A stretch of 64,000 bases of DNA, from NCBI RefSeq assembly GCF_001984175.1, contig NZ_MTQP01000065.1:310001-374000 (forward strand), in the 5' to 3' direction. A model generated the notes under the pieces. That model searched no databases. It saw only the letters and a program-made list of their open reading frames with translations, and had not been told where the DNA came from. Of the stretch, positions 9,173-19,200 are shown in pieces (position 1 is the first letter of the stretch; every line of letters begins with the position of its first letter). The DNA comes from Saccharothrix sp. ALI-22-I (GTDB taxonomy: Bacteria; Actinomycetota; Actinomycetes; Mycobacteriales; Pseudonocardiaceae). Position numbers and translations under genes: made by a program.

Positions 9173-10483
9173 GTGGGTTTCCTGGACCGCTCTCGGACGA
9201 TCGCCCCACCGGGCTGGAACCGCTGGTTGATCCCGCCCGCCGCGCTGTCGGTGCACCTGGCGATCGGCCAGGCCTACGCGTGGAGCGTGTTCAAACCGCC
9301 CCTAGAGAGCTCCCTGCACCTGACCGGGACGCAGAGCGCGCTGCCGTTCCAACTCGGCATCGTGATGCTCGGTCTGTCGGCGGCGTTCGGCGGCACGCTG
9401 GTCGAGCGCAACGGGCCGCGTTGGGCCATGTTCGTGTCCGCCACGTGCTTCTCGTCCGGGTTCCTGATCTCGGCGCTCGGTGCGTGGACCGAGCAGTACT
9501 GGCTGGTCGTGCTCGGTTACGGGTTCGTCGGCGGCATCGGGCTGGGCATCGGCTACATCTCGCCGGTGTCCACGCTGATCAAGTGGTTCCCGGACCGGCC
9601 GGGCATGGCGACCGGTATCGCGATCATGGGCTTCGGCGGCGGCGCGTTGATCGCCTCGCCGTGGTCGGCGCAGATGCTGGAGTCGTTCGGCCGGGACAGT
9701 GGCGGCATCGCGCAGACGTTCCTGGTGCACGGGATCGTGTACGCGGTGTTCATGTCCGTCGGGGTGTTCTTGGTACGGGTGCCCGCACAGGTGGAAGAGC
9801 AGAAGATCGTGCGGTCGGCGGTCAACGTCTCCGCGCGCAACGCCCTGCGCACGCCCCAGTTCTGGTGCCTGTGGGTGGTGCTGTGCTTCAACGTGACCGC
9901 GGGCATCGGCATCCTGGAGAAGGCGTCACCGATGATCCGGGACTTCTTCGCCGAGACGGCCACGCCGGTCGCCGCGGGTGCGGCCGCCGGGTTCGTGGCG
10001 CTGCTGTCGCTGGCGAACATGATCGGCCGGATCGTGTGGTCGTCCACATCGGACCTGGTGGGCCGCAAGAACGTCTACCGGCTGTACCTGGGTGCCGGCG
10101 CGTTGACGTACCTGGTCCTGGCGTTGTCGGGCAACGCGTCGACGCCGCTGTTCGTGGTGTGCGCGATGCTGATCCTGTCGTTCTACGGCGGCGGGTTCGC
10201 CACCATCCCGGCGTACCTGAAGGACCTGTTCGGCACCTACCAGGTCGGTGCGATCCACGGTCGGCTGCTGACCGCGTGGTCGTTGGCCGGTGTGCTCGGG
10301 CCGCTGATCGTCAACGCCATCGCCGACAGCCAGAAGGCGGCCGGGAAGACCGGGCCGGACCTGTACACGGCGTCGCTGTTCATCATGATCGCGCTGCTGG
10401 TCGTCGGGTTCGTGGCGAACGAACTCGTCCGGCCGGTCGCGGCCAAGTACCACGAGCCGGAGAAGGAGGAGGCGGTCCGATGA
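9173..10483 (+). CDS. OFA-family MFS transporter (oxalate/formate antiporter-like)
   Basis: A 436-aa, roughly 12-helix inner-membrane transporter. WNRWLIPPAALSVHLAIGQAYAWSVF at the N-terminus and the loop LIKWFPDRPGMATGIAIMGFG are typical of the oxalate/formate antiporter (OFA) family. The GTG start at 9173 is decided by GGAGGT at 9159-9164. Its stop overlaps the start of a 37-aa membrane protein (ATGA). Divergence from fdhD and closeness to a CoA-transferase support import or exchange of formate, oxalate or a related organic anion; the true substrate is not determined by sequence. Confidence 0.88.
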   Translation: MGFLDRSRTIAPPGWNRWLIPPAALSVHLAIGQAYAWSVFKPPLESSLHLTGTQSALPFQLGIVMLGLSAAFGGTLVERNGPRWAMFVSATCFSSGFLISALGAWTEQYWLVVLGYGFVGGIGLGIGYISPVSTLIKWFPDRPGMATGIAIMGFGGGALIASPWSAQMLESFGRDSGGIAQTFLVHGIVYAVFMSVGVFLVRVPAQVEEQKIVRSAVNVSARNALRTPQFWCLWVVLCFNVTAGIGILEKASPMIRDFFAETATPVAAGAAAGFVALLSLANMIGRIVWSSTSDLVGRKNVYRLYLGAGALTYLVLALSGNASTPLFVVCAMLILSFYGGGFATIPAYLKDLFGTYQVGAIHGRLLTAWSLAGVLGPLIVNAIADSQKAAGKTGPDLYTASLFIMIALLVVGFVANELVRPVAAKYHEPEKEEAVR

Positions 10484-10593
10484 GTGGCCCGAGGCGTGGT
10501 CTGGTTGTGTTCGCGTGGCTGTGGGTGGGGCTGCCGTTGGCCTACGGGCTGGTCGAGCTGATCCGCAAGGTGACGGCGTTGTTCACCGGCTAG
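10480..10593 (+). CDS. MFS transporter small subunit, single-helix membrane peptide
   Basis: A 37-aa protein, MSGPRRGLVVFAWLWVGL and so on, consisting of a basic N-terminus, one hydrophobic helix (about residues 8-26) and a short tail. Its ATG overlaps the TGA of the transporter gene, so translation is coupled. Small membrane proteins of this kind follow OFA-type transporters in many actinobacteria and are annotated as MFS transporter small subunits. A stabilising or regulatory role for the antiporter is inferred. Confidence 0.75.
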   Translation: MSGPRRGLVVFAWLWVGLPLAYGLVELIRKVTALFTG

Positions 10594-10618
10594 TGGCTCT
10601 GCTCAGCTCCTTGGCCTT

Positions 10619-11221
10619 TCAAGCCCCTTGTGGCGCGGTTGGCCTCATTGGGGTGCCGGCGATCTGGGTGATGAGGAAGTCGAGCCGTTCCTCCTGTCCG
10701 TCCGAGGGGATGCGGCCGCTGTCCGACAGGACCGCCATGCCGTGCAACGCGCTCCAGGTGACTTCGGCGAACAGTTCGCGTCGCTCGTTGTCCGGGCTGA
10801 AGCAGCTGACGAACTCGTCGAAACCGGCCCGCAGCGGGGGCGGTGTCTCGGCGCTCGCGAACTTCAGGTCGGTGGGCAGGATGAACATGGCCTGGTACAG
10901 GGCAGGTCGTTCGGTCGCGAACTCCAGGTAGGCGCGGCAGACGGCGCGCAGGGCCTCTCCGGGTTCGGGGGCGGCCTGCCGTGCGCGGCGCAGGTGGGCG
11001 GCGAGTTCGCTGAATCCGTCGAGGGCGACGGCGCTCACGATGGCGTCCTTGCCGTTGAAGTGGCTGTACAGCACCGGCTGGCTGTACTCGACGCGTTCAG
11101 CCAGCCGCCGTGTCGTCACTGCTTCCCAGCCTTCGGTCTCCGCGAGTTCGCGCGCGGCCGTGATGATCAGCTGATGGCGGTGGGCGCGTTCACGTTCGCG
11201 GCGCTCGCTGATGGCGGACAT
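10619..11221 (-). CDS. TetR/AcrR family transcriptional regulator
   Basis: A 200-aa repressor-type protein. The N-terminal HTH runs about residues 14-60 (ITAARELAETEGWEAVTTRRLAERVEYSQPVLYSHFNGK), followed by a divergent helical ligand domain (TetR_C_33-like). It is divergent from a DUF4267 membrane gene, and the gap between them contains three TAGC-N3-GCTA palindromes, so it probably represses both genes. The ligand is unknown. It is convergent with the transporter operon. Confidence 0.88.
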   Translation of the reverse strand: MSAISERRERERAHRHQLIITAARELAETEGWEAVTTRRLAERVEYSQPVLYSHFNGKDAIVSAVALDGFSELAAHLRRARQAAPEPGEALRAVCRAYLEFATERPALYQAMFILPTDLKFASAETPPPLRAGFDEFVSCFSPDNERRELFAEVTWSALHGMAVLSDSGRIPSDGQEERLDFLITQIAGTPMRPTAPQGA

Positions 11222-11231
11222 GACGGCATCA

Positions 11232-11292
11232 TAGCAACGCTAGACATCCTGTCGCGGGCAAAGTAGCGTAGCTATCGCTACTAGCGCCGCTA
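11232..11292. promoter_or_regulatory. Triple TAGC-N3-GCTA palindromes, putative TetR operators
   Basis: Three copies of TAGC-N3-GCTA occur at 11232-11242, 11264-11274 and 11282-11292, and a larger dyad (AGTAGCG-N7-CGCTACT) spans 11262-11282. All lie between the divergent TetR gene and the DUF4267 gene. This is the usual layout for an autoregulating TetR repressor. Confidence 0.6.
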
Positions 11293-11326
11293 GGTGATGG
11301 GCGCTGTCATCCGGGGGAAGGAACCC

Positions 11327-11704
11327 ATGCTCACCAACGTCGCCTACGTGCTCGCCGGACTGATCGGCGTAGGCATCATCTTCATCGGTGCGCGCGCCTT
11401 CTGGGCGCCGCAGGCCGCAGTCGGCTTTGGCATCCCCGACACGCCGACCGAGGACCGCAACTTCCAGGCCTGGCTGTCCGTCAAGGCCGTGCGCGACATA
11501 GCCTCGGGGGTCTTCGTCTTCATCCTGATGGTCGCGGCGACACCCCAGGTGCTGGGCTGGTTCATGCTGGCCGCCACCGGCATACCCGTCGGCGACGCGC
11601 TGATCGTGTTGCGCAGCAACGGTCCCAAGGCGGCCGTTTACGGCATCCACGGGGCCACCGCCGTGGTGATGCTGGCGATCAGCGTGCTCCTGCTCGTCGC
11701 GTAA
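11327..11704 (+). CDS. DUF4267 family membrane protein
   Basis: A 125-aa protein with about four hydrophobic segments (VAYVLAGLIGVGIIFIGARAF, the GVFVFILMVAA stretch, LGWFMLAATGIPVGDAL and a C-terminal helix). The block FGIPDTPTEDRNFQAWLSVKAVRDIASG is typical of DUF4267 proteins, whose function is not known. The ATG at 11327 is preferred because GGAAGGAA lies just upstream; an earlier ATG at 11294 lies next to the operator palindromes. It is probably controlled by the divergent TetR protein. Confidence 0.75.
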   Translation: MLTNVAYVLAGLIGVGIIFIGARAFWAPQAAVGFGIPDTPTEDRNFQAWLSVKAVRDIASGVFVFILMVAATPQVLGWFMLAATGIPVGDALIVLRSNGPKAAVYGIHGATAVVMLAISVLLLVA

Positions 11705-11728
11705 CCGCCGGGCCACTAGAGTCGGCCG

Positions 11729-13249
11729 GTGGATACCTACGACGTGGTGGTGGTCGGCGGCGGGCACAACGCGCTGGTGGCGGCGGCTTATCTGGCGCGG
11801 GCCGGTCGCACGGTGCTGGTGCTGGAGAAGCTCGACCACGTCGGCGGCGCGGCGGTGAGCTCGGAGGCGTTCGCGGGCGTGGAGGCGCGGCTGTCGCGGT
11901 ACTCGTACCTGGTCAGCCTGCTGCCGGATCGGATTGTCGCGGATCTCGGGCTGCGGGTGGCGTTGCGGTCGCGTGCGGCCTCGTCGTACACGCCGGCCGG
12001 GGACCTGTTGGTGGAGCGCGATCCGGGTGAGGCGACGGCGGCGTCGTTCCGGGCGTTGACCGGGTCGGACGCCGAGTGGGAGCGGTGGCGGCGTTGGTAC
12101 GACGACTTGGAGGTCATGGCGCGGGCGTTGGCGCCGACCATGCTGGAACCCTTGCTGTCACGGGAGCACGCGCGGTTGCGGGTGGATTCGGTGGCGCGGG
12201 TGCGGTTGTGGGACCAGGTCTTCGAGCGGCCGTTGGGTGAGGCGTTGGAGGAGTTGTTCTCGCATGATGTGGTGCGGGGGGTTGTGGCTACGGATGCGTT
12301 GATCGGCACGCATACGTCGTTGCACGACCTGAAGGCGAATCGGTGCTTCCTGTACCACGTGATCGGCAACGGCACGGGGGAGTGGCAGGTGCCGGTGGGT
12401 GGGATGGGCGCGGTGACCGGGGAACTGGTGCGGGTGGCGCGTGCGGCGGGGGCGGAGATCGTGACCGGCGCCGAGGTGACCCGGGTGGATGCCGACGGGG
12501 TCACGGGCGAGGTGGAGTACGACGGGCGGACGGTGGGCGCGAAGTTCGTGCTGTCCGGGGTGGCACCGTCCACTTTGGAGCGTTTGCGGGGTCTTGTTGG
12601 CGCGCCGGTGGCCGAGGGCTGCCAGGTGAAGGTGAACATGCTGTTGGAACGGCTGCCGCGGTTCCGGAGTGGGGTGGACGCTCGGGTGGCGTTCGCGGGC
12701 ACTTTGCACCTGGACGAGTCGTACGAGCAGTTGGAGACGGCGTACCGGGAGAGCGCGGCGGGGCTGGTGCCGTCGGTGCTGCCGGCGGAGATGTACTGCC
12801 ACACGTTGACCGACCCGTCGATCCTCGCGCCGGAGTTGGTCTCGCGGGGGTGGCACACGTTGACGTTGTTCGGGCTGCACACGCCGGCGGCGTTGTTCGA
12901 GCGGGACAACGTGAGGCTGCGTGAGGAGTTGGTGGGGCGGTACCTGGCGGCGTTGAACGCGCACCTGGAGGAGCCGATCGAGGCGTGCCTGGCGACGGAC
13001 GCCAACGGTGAGCCGTGCCTGGAGGCGCGTACGCCGCTCGACCTGGAGGCGGAGCTGGGGTTGCCGCGCGGCAACATCTTCCACGACGAACTCGCGTGGC
13101 CGTTCGCGGAGCGTGAGGACGAGGTCGGCCGGTGGGGCGTGGAGACCGACGTGGCGAACCTGTTCGTGTGCGGTGCGGGCGCTCGGCGTGGCGGCGGGGT
13201 CAGCGGCATCGGTGGCCACAACGCCGCGATGGCCGTCCTGGAGCGCTGA
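11729..13249 (+). CDS. FAD-dependent phytoene dehydrogenase-like oxidoreductase
   Basis: A 506-aa flavoprotein with the N-terminal dinucleotide-binding motif DVVVVGGGHNALVAAAYLARAG and a C-terminal FAD-contacting block around GAGARRGGGVSGIGGHNAAMA. It resembles the PYROXD2/CrtI-like amine or carotenoid oxidoreductase family. There are no carotenoid synthesis genes nearby, so a phytoene substrate should not be assumed. The GTG start at 11729 gives VDTYDVVVVGGG directly. It lies 24 nt after the DUF4267 gene on the same strand and may share its transcript. Confidence 0.82.
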   Translation: MDTYDVVVVGGGHNALVAAAYLARAGRTVLVLEKLDHVGGAAVSSEAFAGVEARLSRYSYLVSLLPDRIVADLGLRVALRSRAASSYTPAGDLLVERDPGEATAASFRALTGSDAEWERWRRWYDDLEVMARALAPTMLEPLLSREHARLRVDSVARVRLWDQVFERPLGEALEELFSHDVVRGVVATDALIGTHTSLHDLKANRCFLYHVIGNGTGEWQVPVGGMGAVTGELVRVARAAGAEIVTGAEVTRVDADGVTGEVEYDGRTVGAKFVLSGVAPSTLERLRGLVGAPVAEGCQVKVNMLLERLPRFRSGVDARVAFAGTLHLDESYEQLETAYRESAAGLVPSVLPAEMYCHTLTDPSILAPELVSRGWHTLTLFGLHTPAALFERDNVRLREELVGRYLAALNAHLEEPIEACLATDANGEPCLEARTPLDLEAELGLPRGNIFHDELAWPFAEREDEVGRWGVETDVANLFVCGAGARRGGGVSGIGGHNAAMAVLER

Positions 13250-13564
13250 GCCGCCCCGCCCCAAGATCACCCCGCTGCCCCGAACGCCCACCTCGCGCGT
13301 CCTGAACGTTCAACTCACCCGTTCCGAACGTTGGACACGCGCGTTCCGAACGTTGGACACGCGCGTTCTGAGCGTTGGACACGCGCGTTCTGAGCGTTGG
13401 ACACGCGCGTGAGTCGTACGTTCGTGTCGCGAGAGTCGAACGCTCGGGTACCCCGAGTTCAACGTTCAGGTCGGGGCACGGGTGTTCTGAGTGTTGAACT
13501 CATGGGGTTTGGGGGTTCGACTCTCGGGGGTGGGGGTTCGACTTTTGGGGTGAGGTGTGGGGGG
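13250..13564. repeat. Intergenic repeat region with four tandem 22-bp units
   Basis: Four exact-length 22-bp units stand head to tail at 13321-13342, 13343-13364, 13365-13386 and 13387-13408. Units 1-2 begin GTTCCGAACG and units 3-4 begin GTTCTGAGCG; all end TTGGACACGCGC. Degenerate related words (GTTCAAC, GTTCGACTCTC, GTTCGACTTTT) continue to about 13550. No gene is seen. A related word recurs at 53235-53275, so this is a dispersed repeat family. It lies between two convergent genes. Confidence 0.85.
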
Positions 13565-14044
13565 TTAGAGGCGGGTGAAGAGGGTGGTGATCAGTTGCTG
13601 GGCCTGGTCGGCGTGGGCGCCGGAGGTGACGGTGATCTCCACGGTGCCGGCGCGGGCTACTACGGCGGTCTGGATTACTTCGCCGGTGACGGCGGTGGCG
13701 CGGTAGGCCTCGTCGTGGAAGTCGGGCAGGTCGGCGATCTGGGCGTGGTCTTTGCGGCCCTCGGCGAAGGACGCGGCGTCGGCGCCGGTCTCGAAGCGGA
13801 CTTCGGTCATGCCGCCGTCGTACGAGCAACGTACGACGTTGTCGGTGATCGTTTGGCGCGGGTGGTTGAGGCGTAGTTGCAGCACTGCGCCGACCACGTC
13901 TTCCGGTGCGTCCTCGCAGTTCACGCCCGCCGACTCGGTGGGAGTTGACGGTGGGGTGGACTCCGTGGTCGGGGAGGGTGGCGGCGCGCTTGTGCACGCG
14001 CCCAGCGCCAGCAGCGCCACGGCGATGAGCACGGTCCTGATCAC
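13565..14044 (-). CDS. Putative lipoprotein (DUF3558-like size), unknown function
   Basis: A 159-aa exported protein. The N-terminus MIRTVLIAVALLALGAC carries a lipobox with the modified Cys at residue 17, followed by a Pro/Ser/Thr-rich linker (residues 18-40). The globular part contains Cys43 and Cys73, which could form a disulphide. It should be anchored on the outer face of the membrane. Actinobacteria encode many such small lipoproteins; no specific role can be given. The gene stands alone, facing the repeat region. Confidence 0.75.
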   Translation of the reverse strand: MIRTVLIAVALLALGACTSAPPPSPTTESTPPSTPTESAGVNCEDAPEDVVGAVLQLRLNHPRQTITDNVVRCSYDGGMTEVRFETGADAASFAEGRKDHAQIADLPDFHDEAYRATAVTGEVIQTAVVARAGTVEITVTSGAHADQAQQLITTLFTRL

Positions 14045-14111
14045 GTCGAACTCCCTGCGGGTCGGTTGCCCGTAGGTTCGCCCGAATGGCCGCAGACGTT
14101 ACCGGGACAGC

Positions 14112-14159
14112 ATATCAAGGGTTCTCGCTAAAGAAGTGTTGCTAAAGAAGTGTTGATAT
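14112..14159. promoter_or_regulatory. Promoter region of ArsR gene: inverted ATATCAA and 14-bp direct repeat
   Basis: The inverted pair ATATCAA (14112-14118) and TTGATAT (14153-14159) flanks two perfect 14-bp direct repeats, GCTAAAGAAGTGTT, at 14127-14140 and 14141-14154. The AT-rich dyads stand 15 nt before the ArsR-family gene at 14175 and are good candidates for its autoregulatory operator. Confidence 0.5.
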
Positions 14160-14174
14160 AGGTACCGTGGTGGC

Positions 14175-14744
14175 ATGGCCGACGACGAAGAGCTGATCCG
14201 GGATCCCAAGACGCTCCGCGCCCTCGCGCATCCGCTCCGGTGGAAGCTCATCGACGTGCTGGTCAACTACGGCCCGAGCACCGCGACCCGGTGTGCCGAG
14301 CTGCTGGGCGAGAGCGTCGCCAGTTGCTCGTACCACCTGAACATGCTGGCGCAGTACGGGTTCGTGGCCGAGGTGCCGGGCAAGGGCAGGCAGAAGCCGT
14401 GGCGGATGGTGCGCAAGACGCAGAGCTGGTCGTCCATCGGGATGGACGACGAGACCGCCTTGGCCGCGGAGGCTGCGGGTGACGCGTTCCTGGAGAAGGA
14501 GTTCTCCTCGATCCGCGAGCGCTTCCGCGGCAAGGACCACGAACCGCTGGAGTGGCGTCAGGAGATGGGGACCTATGCCACGACGGAGTTCCTCACCGCC
14601 GAGGAGGCCTCCGACGTGCACGCCAAGATCGCGGAGATCTTCAAGCCCTACGCCGACCGTATCGAGAACGTCGAGAAACGCCCGGAGGACGCGCGCCCGG
14701 TGCGCTTCTTCCTGGCCACCACCGTGGCACCGCGCCGCGACTGA
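14175..14744 (+). CDS. ArsR-type winged-helix transcriptional regulator
   Basis: A 189-aa regulator. The HTH (residues about 10-85) reads LRALAHPLRWKLIDVLVNYGPSTATRCAELLGESVASCSYHLNMLAQYGFVAEV, a typical ArsR/HTH_20 domain, and is followed by an alpha-helical C-terminal half with no metal-binding cysteine cluster, so a metal sensor role is unlikely. The ATG at 14175 follows the dyad and direct repeats described separately. A 65-codon frame starts 15 nt downstream behind a GGGGGG site. Confidence 0.85.
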   Translation: MADDEELIRDPKTLRALAHPLRWKLIDVLVNYGPSTATRCAELLGESVASCSYHLNMLAQYGFVAEVPGKGRQKPWRMVRKTQSWSSIGMDDETALAAEAAGDAFLEKEFSSIRERFRGKDHEPLEWRQEMGTYATTEFLTAEEASDVHAKIAEIFKPYADRIENVEKRPEDARPVRFFLATTVAPRRD

Positions 14745-14759
14745 ACTTGGGGGGAACCA

Positions 14760-14957
14760 ATGCCGCACGACGACCTGCTCGCCATAGCGATGCAGCGCAT
14801 GCACGACGACCAACGCCTAGCCGAACGTCACCGGCTGGCCGGGGCCAAGCGTTTGCGGTCTCTGTCCGGCCGGGTCAGGCTCGACTGGCGGGTGGTGCGG
14901 GAACACCGCGTGCTGGTGGCCAGCGTCGGGTTCTCATGGCGACGAGTACCAGGCTGA
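14760..14957 (+). CDS. Small hypothetical protein
   Basis: A 65-aa basic, helical protein (MPHDDLLAIAMQRMHDDQRLAERHRL) with an excellent GGGGGGAA ribosome binding site 6 nt before its ATG. It starts 15 nt after the ArsR gene and could be its operon partner. Its 3' part overlaps the convergent DUF2238 gene, which leaves the last 28 residues doubtful. No family is recognised. Confidence 0.4.
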   Translation: MPHDDLLAIAMQRMHDDQRLAERHRLAGAKRLRSLSGRVRLDWRVVREHRVLVASVGFSWRRVPG

Positions 14958-15498
14958 CGATCGCGCCCTGCAACGCCAGCGCCATGTCCTTGTGCGCGTC
15001 CCACACATCGCCCTGCTGGCCGTTGTAAGCCTCGGTCAGGTCCGGGGCCAGCGCCACCGCGATGCCCCACTCGAACAACTCGTAGACCGCGCTGGTCGAC
15101 ACGACCAGTTCCAGCGTCCGCAGCCACCCGAGCCGTCCCACCACGATCCCGGCCAGGCACAGCCCGTACGCGAAGTGCACGAGTCGGTCGAAGTGGTTGC
15201 GCCGCCAGGAGAACACCTCCGACAGCCGGAACCCGAACACCGCGTCCGTCCACGCGTCGTACGGCACCGCCGAGTACAGCCAGCGGGCGGCGATCGTGTG
15301 CAGGGACAGGAACAGCAGCACCAGCAGCCAGGAGCCCAGGGGGAGGGGGTGGCGGCGCTGCACCCACGCCAACGCGACCAGTGCCAACGCGGTCAGCGAG
15401 GTGTGCAGCGCCTGCTCACCCGGCCACAGCGGCTGCCACCAGGTGGCCGCTAACAGGATCGAGAACGCGCCGAGCGACCACCAGTGCCCCCTAGTCAT
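14875..15498 (-). CDS. DUF2238/YjdF-like integral membrane protein
   Basis: A 207-aa membrane protein with about six hydrophobic helices. The central block YDAWTDAVFGFRLSEVFSWRRNHFDRLVHFAYGLCL and the later ELFEWGIAVAL plus GDVWDAHKDMALALQGA are the conserved features of the DUF2238 (YjdF) family, whose function is unknown. The ATG at 15498 is used. It starts 19 nt after the stop of the oxidoreductase gene at 15518 on the same strand and is probably co-transcribed with it. Confidence 0.78.
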   Translation of the reverse strand: MTRGHWWSLGAFSILLAATWWQPLWPGEQALHTSLTALALVALAWVQRRHPLPLGSWLLVLLFLSLHTIAARWLYSAVPYDAWTDAVFGFRLSEVFSWRRNHFDRLVHFAYGLCLAGIVVGRLGWLRTLELVVSTSAVYELFEWGIAVALAPDLTEAYNGQQGDVWDAHKDMALALQGAIVSLVLVAMRTRRWPPARGVPAPPASRA

Positions 15499-15517
15499 GC
15501 GGCGGACGCTACCCGGA

Positions 15518-17812
<2,295 letters not shown>

Positions 17813-18233
17813 ACGTCATATTGTGCCGCCGGCGCGCCCCGCGCGAGCACGCCGGCGGTCTGTCCGATCGCCGGTCGCGGTCAGGTCGACGCGGGACCGC
17901 TGTCACGGGCCCCAAGGGGTTGCGAACGGCCCGTGTATCCGGCGTCCTCACCTTCGACGAGCCGGTGATCAAAGTTAATTGTGAGCGGCGCCACTATTCG
18001 GCGAATCGGCCGAATGGGTGGCCTCACGCGCAGTCACCTATGGCCGCCATTGACCAGGGGTCCCCCCGGCAAGGGGAACCCTTGTTTTGATCCTGCCGGC
18101 CAGGGCCGACAGTCCGGAAGCGTCACTCCCCGTCCTGTGGACAACCGGACGACCTGTGGACAACCGAGCGGATCGACGTGGGCCGCAAGGCAACGGCAGG
18201 CAACGGAAGGCAACACAAGGCAACGGAAGGGGG
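17813..18233. other. Intergenic region with two DnaA-box-like words and decamer repeats
   Basis: No gene is seen. The region holds a small hairpin at 18070-18084 followed by TTTT, two TGTGGACAA words at 18136-18144 and 18155-18163 (the reverse complement of the actinobacterial DnaA box TTGTCCACA), and four tandem copies of a CAACGGAAGG-like decamer at 18191-18230. It separates two leftward genes and includes the promoter of the oxidoreductase gene. Confidence 0.6.
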
Positions 18234-19133
18234 TCAGTCGGGGCAGCCGTCGGCGGGTGACGAGGGCGCGCCGAGGTCGAAGTCCAGGCCCGGCGGCAGG
18301 GACGGTTCGGTGAACGCGGGCGCGAGGTAGCCGCGTTTGGCGGCCGAACACGCGATCGAGTGCAGCGAACCCGCCGACGCGTCCGCCCACAGGCCCGTCA
18401 CGCCGGGGTCGCCGGTGCGGATGGCGTACCGCACCTGGAACCGCGACAACGCCACCACGTCCATCGGCCCCCGCACCGCCTCCGGCCGGTCGGGCGTGAA
18501 CGCGTAGGCGAACGTGTAGTCCGTCCGCACCACCAGCTCACCGCCCGGCCCGGCCTCGGCGGCCATCTCGCCGCGCACCTTCGGCTCCACCTCCGCCAGC
18601 CGCGAACCCTCGGCCACCCGCGTCACCACCAGCGCCGCCTCACCGTCGTTGCGGCCGTCGAACAGCACCCGCAGCGAATCCCGCAGGTCCGGCGCGAACA
18701 GCCCGAAGAACGGCTCCAGGTCGTGCTCCTGCACCACCCGCCGGTCGAGCCGGGCCGCGACCACCGCCTCCCGCACCCGCTGGTACGCCGCCTCGACCTG
18801 GTCAGCGGGGAACGTGCCCACCTGCCGCGCCTCCGGCACCACCACCCCGGCCGCGCCGTCCGCCCACGGCGCCGCCGTCGTGCCCGCGAACGGCTCGTCC
18901 AGGTCCACCGCGCGTTGTCCCGCCGGCGAACCCGAGTTCGTCTCGAACACCGCCCACGCCAGCAGCGCCGCCGCCACCACGATCGCCAGCCCGACCCAGA
19001 ACCTCCGCCGCGGCCGCCTCGGCAACGACCGCAGCCGCCGCGCCCGCGCCTCGCGCTCGGCCCGCCGCACGGCGTCCCGCGCCCACCCGGCGTCCTGGAG
19101 GTCGGGGTGGTCCTCGATCCGGTACTCGTCCAC
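18234..19133 (-). CDS. Single-pass membrane protein, paralogue of the upstream gene
   Basis: A 299-aa protein: a basic, Arg-rich cytoplasmic N-terminus (about 1-48), one helix (FWVGLAIVVAAALLAWAVF) and a large outside domain. The segment FAGTTAAPWADGAAGVVVPEA is shared with the next gene upstream, and both proteins have nearly the same length, so the two arose by duplication. The GTG at 19133 has GGGGGG upstream. The exported domain has a pair of cysteines near the C-terminus. Function is unknown. Confidence 0.72.
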   Translation of the reverse strand: MDEYRIEDHPDLQDAGWARDAVRRAEREARARRLRSLPRRPRRRFWVGLAIVVAAALLAWAVFETNSGSPAGQRAVDLDEPFAGTTAAPWADGAAGVVVPEARQVGTFPADQVEAAYQRVREAVVAARLDRRVVQEHDLEPFFGLFAPDLRDSLRVLFDGRNDGEAALVVTRVAEGSRLAEVEPKVRGEMAAEAGPGGELVVRTDYTFAYAFTPDRPEAVRGPMDVVALSRFQVRYAIRTGDPGVTGLWADASAGSLHSIACSAAKRGYLAPAFTEPSLPPGLDFDLGAPSSPADGCPD

Positions 19134-19200
19134 GTTCCCCCCACTCGAAAGCTCTACCGAAGGCGTTATCAGCTCTTCGCCGAGAAGTCGATAGGGGACG

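Noticed and set aside
11729..13249. Calling this gene a carotenoid desaturase
   Set aside because: No crtB, crtE or similar genes are nearby and the family has other substrates.
13321..13408. CRISPR-like look of the 22-bp units
   Set aside because: The units are directly contiguous with no spacers, and no cas genes are present.
13500..13550. GGTTCGACT words that resemble a tRNA T-arm
   Set aside because: They repeat several times without acceptor, D or anticodon stems and belong to the dispersed repeat family.
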